From Streptomyces dioscori (GTDB taxonomy: Bacteria; Actinomycetota; Actinomycetes; Streptomycetales; Streptomycetaceae): 64,000 nucleotides of DNA. Where the stretch lies: assembly GCF_003024195.1 (NCBI RefSeq), contig NZ_KZ679042.1, forward strand, positions 186,001-250,000, read 5' to 3'. The number at the start of each line of letters is the position of its first letter. Positions within the stretch are counted from its first letter, which is position 1. This document shows positions 59,198 through 64,000 of the stretch, in pieces. Both the position numbers and the translations under genes were made by a program. A model generated the notes under the pieces. It was given only the letters and a program-made list of their open reading frames with translations, was not told the origin of the DNA and searched no databases.

Positions 59198-61132
59198 ATG
59201 CGACGCCACAGCGCCCACCTGACCCACGACTCCGCCGTACTGCCCTGGCTCGGCGCCAACTTCTGGTCCCGCACCGGCGGTCCCCTGATGTGGCGCGACT
59301 ACGACCCCAAGACGGTCCGCGAGGAACTGGAAGTGCTGCGCGAGCACGGTCTGACCATGACGCGCTCCTTCTTCTACTGGCCCGACTTCCACCCCGAGCC
59401 GCACCGGATCGACGAGACCCTGTGCGAGCGGTTCGCGGACTTCCTCGACGCCCACACCGAGGCGGGCATGGGCACGGTCCCCACCTTCATCGTCGGACAC
59501 ATGTCCGGCGAGAACTGGGACCCCGTCTGGCGCGGCGGGCGTGACCTGTACGAGGACGTGTGGATGGTCGGCCGCCAGGCCTGGTTCGCCTCGCAGATGA
59601 CCCGCCGCTTCAAGGACCACCCCGCGGTCACCGGCTGGCTCATCACCAACGAGATGCCGGGCTACGGCCGCGTCTACCAGGAGAACCCGCCCTCCTCCGA
59701 CGTCGTCACCGCCTGGGCGCAGGCCATGTGCAACGCCGTACGGGCCGCCGGCGGCACCCAGCCCGTCTCCCTCGGGGACGGCGCCTGGGGCATCGAGGTG
59801 ACCGGCCGCGACAACGGCTTCTCACTCCGCGACACCGCCGAGTACGTCGACTTCGTGGGCCCGCACGTCTACCGCTCGGACACGGACCGGCCCCGCCAGC
59901 ACTACCGGGCCGCCTTCGAGTGCGAGCTGGCCTCGGTGACACAACAGCCCGTCGTGCTTGAGGAGTTCGGCCTCTCCACCGACACCGTGTCCGCCGAGAA
60001 CGCCGGGATCTACTACCGGCAGACCCTGCACAACAGCCTGCTCGGCGGCGCCACCGGCTGGATCGCCTGGAACAACACCGACTACGACGACCTGTGGGAC
60101 CGCTCGCCGTACGACCACCACCCCTTCGAGATGCACTTCGGCATCACGGACAGCGAGGGAGCACCGAAAGCTCCGCTGCTCGAACTCGCCGCCTTCGCCG
60201 ACGTGTTGGAGGCGGTGGACTTCCCACGCTGCCGCCGGGCCGACACCGACGCCGCCCTGGTCGTGCCCGCGTTCCTGGAGCGCGGCTACCCCTACAGCAG
60301 GCCCGCCGACCGACCGCTGATCTTCACCTCGCTGCACCAGGCGTACGTCGCCGCCCGCGCCGCCGACCTGCCCGCCGGACTGGTCCGCGAGGCCGACCAC
60401 CTCCCCGGCCACGCCAAGCTCTATCTCCTGCCCGCCACAAGGCAGTTGACCGCCCGCACCCGGCGCGAACTGGCCCGCCGCGCTGAGGAGGGGGCGACGG
60501 TCTACCTGTCGTTCTGCTCCGGTGAACACCCCGGCACGCGCGGACCGTGGTTCGACGACCTCGACGGCCTGTTCGGGGTCGAGCTGCAACTGTCGTACGG
60601 GGTGGCCGAGCCCATCACCGACGACGTGCTGGAGATGACCTTCACCGAGGACTTCGGCCCGCTCGCGGCCGGGGAGACCCTCACCTTCCCGGTGGCGGGC
60701 AACGAGGACAGCCGCGCCTATCTGCCGGTGGTCCCGCGCGACGCCCGGGTGGTCGCCGTCGACGGGCACGGCCGCCCCGCCCTCCTCGTGCGCGAGACGG
60801 GAAGCGGACGCACGGTCCTCGCGACCTACCCGCTGGAGCACATGGCCGCCCGCACCGCCCGGGTCAACCCCGAGCAGACCCACCGTCTGTACGCGGCGCT
60901 CGCCGACCTCGCGGGCGCCGACCGCCCGGTGACCGTCGACAGCCCCTTCGTGGGCGCCGACCTGCTCGTGCACGAGGACGGACGGCGCTTCGTGTGGCTG
61001 GTCAGCCAGTCCGCCGAGGAACTGACCGTACGCCCGCGGGCGGTCGGCACCCTGCACGACGTGACGTCCGGCGAGCAGGTGACGGACGTGCGGCTCGCCC
61101 CGTACGGGGTCGTCGTCCTGGAGCTGACATGA
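59198..61132 (+). CDS. Clan GH-A glycoside hydrolase (GH5/GH42-like), cytoplasmic
   Basis: Encodes 644 residues from the ATG at 59198 (GAGAAGGA upstream), without a signal peptide. The TIM barrel at residues about 15-340 has NE at 151-152 (WLITNEMPGYG, acid/base Glu152) and the probable nucleophile Glu256 in PVVLEEFGLS, which define clan GH-A. After the barrel comes a Rossmann-like segment (LYLLPATRQLTARTRRELARRAEEGATVYLSF, residues about 405-440) that resembles the glutamine-amidotransferase-like domain of GH42 beta-galactosidases, then a beta domain. It should hydrolyse an imported beta-linked oligosaccharide, possibly a beta-mannoside, glucoside or galactoside. It overlaps the GH3 gene by ATGA. 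Confidence 0.86.
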   Translation: MRRHSAHLTHDSAVLPWLGANFWSRTGGPLMWRDYDPKTVREELEVLREHGLTMTRSFFYWPDFHPEPHRIDETLCERFADFLDAHTEAGMGTVPTFIVGHMSGENWDPVWRGGRDLYEDVWMVGRQAWFASQMTRRFKDHPAVTGWLITNEMPGYGRVYQENPPSSDVVTAWAQAMCNAVRAAGGTQPVSLGDGAWGIEVTGRDNGFSLRDTAEYVDFVGPHVYRSDTDRPRQHYRAAFECELASVTQQPVVLEEFGLSTDTVSAENAGIYYRQTLHNSLLGGATGWIAWNNTDYDDLWDRSPYDHHPFEMHFGITDSEGAPKAPLLELAAFADVLEAVDFPRCRRADTDAALVVPAFLERGYPYSRPADRPLIFTSLHQAYVAARAADLPAGLVREADHLPGHAKLYLLPATRQLTARTRRELARRAEEGATVYLSFCSGEHPGTRGPWFDDLDGLFGVELQLSYGVAEPITDDVLEMTFTEDFGPLAAGETLTFPVAGNEDSRAYLPVVPRDARVVAVDGHGRPALLVRETGSGRTVLATYPLEHMAARTARVNPEQTHRLYAALADLAGADRPVTVDSPFVGADLLVHEDGRRFVWLVSQSAEELTVRPRAVGTLHDVTSGEQVTDVRLAPYGVVVLELT

Positions 61133-63402
61133 CCGGCCACGTCTACCGGGACCCGGACGCGCCGGTCGAGGACCGGGTCCGGGACCTGCTGGGCCGCATG
61201 ACCCTTCAGGAGAAGGTGGGCCAGGTCAACCAGCGTCTCTACGGCTGGGACGCCTACGAGCGGACGGCGTCCGGCGAATACCGGCTCACCGACGCCTTCC
61301 GGACCGAGGTCGCCGACGGTGACGGCATGGGCGCCCTTTACGGGCTCCAGCGCGCCGACCCCTGGTCGGGGGTCGGGTTCGCGGACGGCATCACGGCGGC
61401 CGACGGCGCCCGCGTCTCGGACGACGTGCAGCGGCATGTCGTCGAGAACACCCGCCTGGGTGTCCCGGTGCTGTTCGTGGAGGAGGTACCGCACGGCCAC
61501 CAGGCCCTCGACGGCACCCTCCTGCCGGTGAACCTCGGCGTGGGCGCCACCTGGGACCCGGACCTGTACGAGGCAGCCGCCGAGGCCGCGGGCGCCGAAC
61601 TACGGGCCCGCGGGGGCCATGTGGCACTCGTGTCGGCCCTCGACCTGGTGCGCGACCCGCGCTGGGGCCGCGCCGAGGAATGCTTCGGCGAGGACCCGTA
61701 TCTGGCGGCCCGGTTCACGGAGGCGCTGGTACGCGGCATGCGCAGGGCGGACACCGCTGTCGTCCTCAAACACTTCGCAGGACAGGGCGCGACGATCGGC
61801 GGACGCAACAGCGCGGCCACCGAACTCGGGCCCAGGGAACTCCACGAGATCCACCTCGCGGCGGCACGCGCGGGCGTCCGGGCCGGTGCGGCCGGGGTGA
61901 TGGCCGCGTACAACGAACTCGACGGCCTGCCCTGTGTCGCGAACCGGCCCCTGCTCACCGGGCTGCTGCGCGAGCAATGGGACTACGACGGGATCGTCAT
62001 GGCGGACGGCGGTGCCATCGACCGGCTGGTCCGTCTCACCGGTGACCCGGTGGCAGCGGGAGCCATGGCATTGTCAGCGGGCTGCGACCTCAGCCTGTGG
62101 GACGCCTGCTTCCCGCGGCTGGCCGAAGCCGTCACCCGTGGGCTCGTTCCCGAGGCCACGCTCGACACCGCCGTCGCCCGCGTCCTCACGCTCAAGTTCC
62201 GGCTCGGCCTCTTCGAGCGGCCGTACGCGTCCGGGCGCCCCGCTCATGAAACGCCCAATCCCGTCCGGGAGTTGAGCGAGCGGATCGCCAGAGCCTCCGT
62301 CGTCCTGCTCGAACACGACGGAGACACCCTGCCGTTGGGCCCGGCCGCTCGGCGGATCGCCGTCCTCGGGCCCGACGCCGACTCCGTACCGCACCAGATC
62401 GGGGACTACACCGCGCCCCAGCGGCCCGGGACCGGCGTCACCGTGCTGCAAGGCATCCGCGAAGCCGCCCCCGACGGCGTCGAGGTCACCCATGCCGCCG
62501 GGTGCGCGCTGACGGGCGCCGACCTGTCCGCGCTCCCCGAAGCGGTCGCCCTGGCCGCCGCGTCCGAGGTGGCCGTGCTGGTACTGGGCGGTTCCAGCGC
62601 CCGCGACGGTGAGACGACGTTCGACGACAACGGGGCCGCGCAGGTCGGTTCCGCCACGCCGAGTGGCATGACCTGCGGCGAGGGCGTCGACCTGGCCGAA
62701 CTCTCACTGCCCGTCGCACAGTTGCGGCTCATCGACGCCGTGGCCGACACGGGTACACCGGTCGTCGTGGTTCTGGTCCAGGGGCGCCCGCACGCGCTGC
62801 CGGACCTCTCCCGCACCGCGGGCGCCGTACTGAGCGCCTGGTATCCGGGGCCGTGGGGTGGACGCGCGGTCGCCGACGTCCTCTTCGGCCGGGCGGAGCC
62901 GGAGGGACGGCTCCCCGTGTCGGTGCCGCGCTCGGCGGGCCAGCTGCCCGTCTTCTACAACGGCAAGGACCACCGCTACCGGGGATACGTCGATCAACCG
63001 GCCTCCGCCCGACACCCGTTCGGCCACGGCCTGTCGTACACGACGGTGTCCTACGGCGAGCCGAAGCTGTCACGTACGTCCGTGTCCCTGGACGCACCCG
63101 CGCTGACGTGCGCGGTCACCGTCACGAACACGGGACGGCGACCGGTGCGCGAGACCGTGCAGTTGTATGTGCGGCGACTGTCGGGCGGCTCCTCATGGCC
63201 CAGGACGAGAGAGCTGCGCGGGTTCACCCGGGTCCGGCTCGCCCCGGGCGAGAGCGCGGAAGCCGTGTTCGACGTCGACGCGGACATGCTCGGTTCGGTG
63301 ACGCGCGACCTCACCGTGGGGGTCGAGGCGGGCGAACTCCTGCTGGAGACCGGCCCGTCGTCGGACAGGACCAGTGGGACACCTCTCACGGTCGGGCCAT
63401 GA
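61129..63402 (+). CDS. Glycoside hydrolase family 3 beta-glycosidase
   Basis: Encodes 757 residues, a full-length two-domain GH3 with a fibronectin III-like C-terminus. The N-terminal barrel shows KHFAGQG and the nucleophile Asp293 in GIVMADGGAID; the usual SDW/SDY is here ADG. The second domain contains the typical RIAVLGPDADS and VLVLGGSSARDGE, and the FnIII-like part VTVTNTGRRPVRETVQLYV. No signal peptide, so it acts inside the cell on imported oligosaccharides, releasing terminal sugars (glucose, xylose or similar). ATG at 61129 overlaps the previous stop. It is the last gene of the operon; no terminator hairpin is obvious in the 24 bases before the converging gene. Confidence 0.93.
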   Translation: MTGHVYRDPDAPVEDRVRDLLGRMTLQEKVGQVNQRLYGWDAYERTASGEYRLTDAFRTEVADGDGMGALYGLQRADPWSGVGFADGITAADGARVSDDVQRHVVENTRLGVPVLFVEEVPHGHQALDGTLLPVNLGVGATWDPDLYEAAAEAAGAELRARGGHVALVSALDLVRDPRWGRAEECFGEDPYLAARFTEALVRGMRRADTAVVLKHFAGQGATIGGRNSAATELGPRELHEIHLAAARAGVRAGAAGVMAAYNELDGLPCVANRPLLTGLLREQWDYDGIVMADGGAIDRLVRLTGDPVAAGAMALSAGCDLSLWDACFPRLAEAVTRGLVPEATLDTAVARVLTLKFRLGLFERPYASGRPAHETPNPVRELSERIARASVVLLEHDGDTLPLGPAARRIAVLGPDADSVPHQIGDYTAPQRPGTGVTVLQGIREAAPDGVEVTHAAGCALTGADLSALPEAVALAAASEVAVLVLGGSSARDGETTFDDNGAAQVGSATPSGMTCGEGVDLAELSLPVAQLRLIDAVADTGTPVVVVLVQGRPHALPDLSRTAGAVLSAWYPGPWGGRAVADVLFGRAEPEGRLPVSVPRSAGQLPVFYNGKDHRYRGYVDQPASARHPFGHGLSYTTVSYGEPKLSRTSVSLDAPALTCAVTVTNTGRRPVRETVQLYVRRLSGGSSWPRTRELRGFTRVRLAPGESAEAVFDVDADMLGSVTRDLTVGVEAGELLLETGPSSDRTSGTPLTVGP

Positions 63403-63426
63403 GCTGCCGGCGCACGCGGTACGTGC

Positions 63427-64000
63427 CTACTCCACGCCTGCCGTGACGTCACCGTTGACGGTGGTGAGCGTCATGCTGCGGTCGTCGTCCTCGTCACCGG
63501 TGGGGACGGTGACCGAGGGGCGGCCGTTGTCGGTGGTCGCCGCGATCCGGTAGGCGGGCGCGTCGTGCGGCAGCACGACCCGGACCGAGCCGTTGGTGGT
63601 GCGGGCGCCGACGCCGCCCGGCGAAGTGGCGCAGTCGAGCGTCACGTCACCGTTCACCGTCTCGGCGTGCAGGTCGTCGGCGCGCAGGGTGCCCGCGCGT
63701 ACGGATCCGTTGCGGGTCTCCAGCCGGACGGCGGCGTCCTTCCGGCCGGACCTGGTCACGGTGACGTCGCCGTTGACGGTCGTGAGGTCCAGGGCGGCCG
63801 AGACACCGGCCACGTCGATACCGGCGTTACGGGCGGAGACGGTGACGGACGTGCCCTCCGGGACGTTCACTTCCGGCATGCGGTCGCACTCCTGACCGGA
63901 TCCCCGGCCCGCCTCCTGGCCCGACTCCCGGCCGTCGTCGTCCCGCTTCGGGCACGACAGGTCGAGCACCCAGGTGTCGTCCCGGTGGGACCACTCGTGC
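63427..64000 (-). CDS. DUF4097-type adhesin-like beta-helix protein (partial, runs off the window)
   Basis: The frame is open from the stop at 63427 to the right edge (base 64000) and probably continues; a GTG at 63969 is not a likely start. The repeated units DLTTVNGDVTVTRSG, RLETRNGSVRAG, HAETVNGDVTLDC, ARTTNGSVRVVLP and TLTTVNGDVTAG are the hallmark of DUF4097 proteins, which fold as a right-handed beta-helix. The visible N-terminal part contains an acidic/charged stretch (PKRDDDGRESGQEAGRGSGQE) and two cysteines. The function of the family is unknown; it is often membrane-associated or secreted. Confidence 0.85.
   Translation of the reverse strand, partial: HEWSHRDDTWVLDLSCPKRDDDGRESGQEAGRGSGQECDRMPEVNVPEGTSVTVSARNAGIDVAGVSAALDLTTVNGDVTVTRSGRKDAAVRLETRNGSVRAGTLRADDLHAETVNGDVTLDCATSPGGVGARTTNGSVRVVLPHDAPAYRIAATTDNGRPSVTVPTGDEDDDRSMTLTTVNGDVTAGVE

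Noticed and set aside
1..64000. tRNA, rRNA, insertion sequences or phage attachment sites
   Set aside because: No tRNA-like cloverleaf, rRNA segment, transposase or integrase motif was found on reading either strand; a covariance or profile search could still reveal a missed RNA.

Overview
The window is high-GC actinobacterial DNA, almost certainly from a Streptomyces chromosome. Supporting signs are the strong third-position G/C bias, frequent GTG and TTG starts, ATGA/GTGA stop-start overlaps inside operons, many LacI-type regulators beside sugar ABC transporters, a SigE-family sigma factor, a DUF1707 protein and GC-rich intergenic repeats. I cannot name the species.

Positions 1-26 kb form a carbohydrate-use island. 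It opens with the end of a sugar ABC cassette (binding-protein tail, two permeases, a 2-hydroxyacid dehydrogenase, a DUF2264 protein). After a 0.6-kb block of repeats comes a second cassette: LacI regulator, triple operator, binding lipoprotein, two permeases, GH38 alpha-mannosidase and LacZ-type GH2 enzyme. Next is a set of secreted polysaccharide proteins: an alginate-lyase-family enzyme diverging from a DUF1996 protein, a clan GH-A hydrolase with a discoidin domain, another LacI regulator and a GH16-like protein. Matching palindromes in front of the DUF1996 gene and of the LacI gene tie this set together. Two paralogous secreted beta-propeller proteins close the region.

At 26.2-29.7 kb a cyclophilin gene converges on a compact lasso-peptide cluster on the minus strand: precursor, asparagine-synthetase-like cyclase, RRE/PqqD-type B1 protein and B2 leader peptidase. 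The predicted core has 18 residues, with Gly1-Glu9 available for the ring and two cysteines (7 and 18), which suggests a disulfide-bridged, class III-like lasso peptide. No transporter gene is in the cluster. This is the most interesting locus in the window.

Positions 29.8-50 kb hold mostly housekeeping and regulatory genes: a RibD/DHFR-like reductase, a WGR beta-propeller protein, a monooxygenase-fold protein, a CASTOR/POLLUX-like ion-channel protein, a cold-shock protein, a DUF1707 protein, a sigma factor coupled to a membrane-anchored PQQ-type propeller (possible anti-sigma), a STAS protein, a broken MFS transporter, a methyltransferase diverging from an XRE-cupin regulator, two two-component systems (NarL type and OmpR type, the latter followed by a PepSY protein), an M23 peptidase without a signal peptide, and a flavin-dependent monooxygenase.

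Positions 50-64 kb carry a large secreted S8 protease, a second repeat block, and a third sugar cassette: Tat-type binding lipoprotein, two permeases, LacI regulator, clan GH-A glycosidase and GH3 glycosidase. A DUF4097 protein runs off the end. All functions are inferred from sequence motifs and context alone; no database search was possible.
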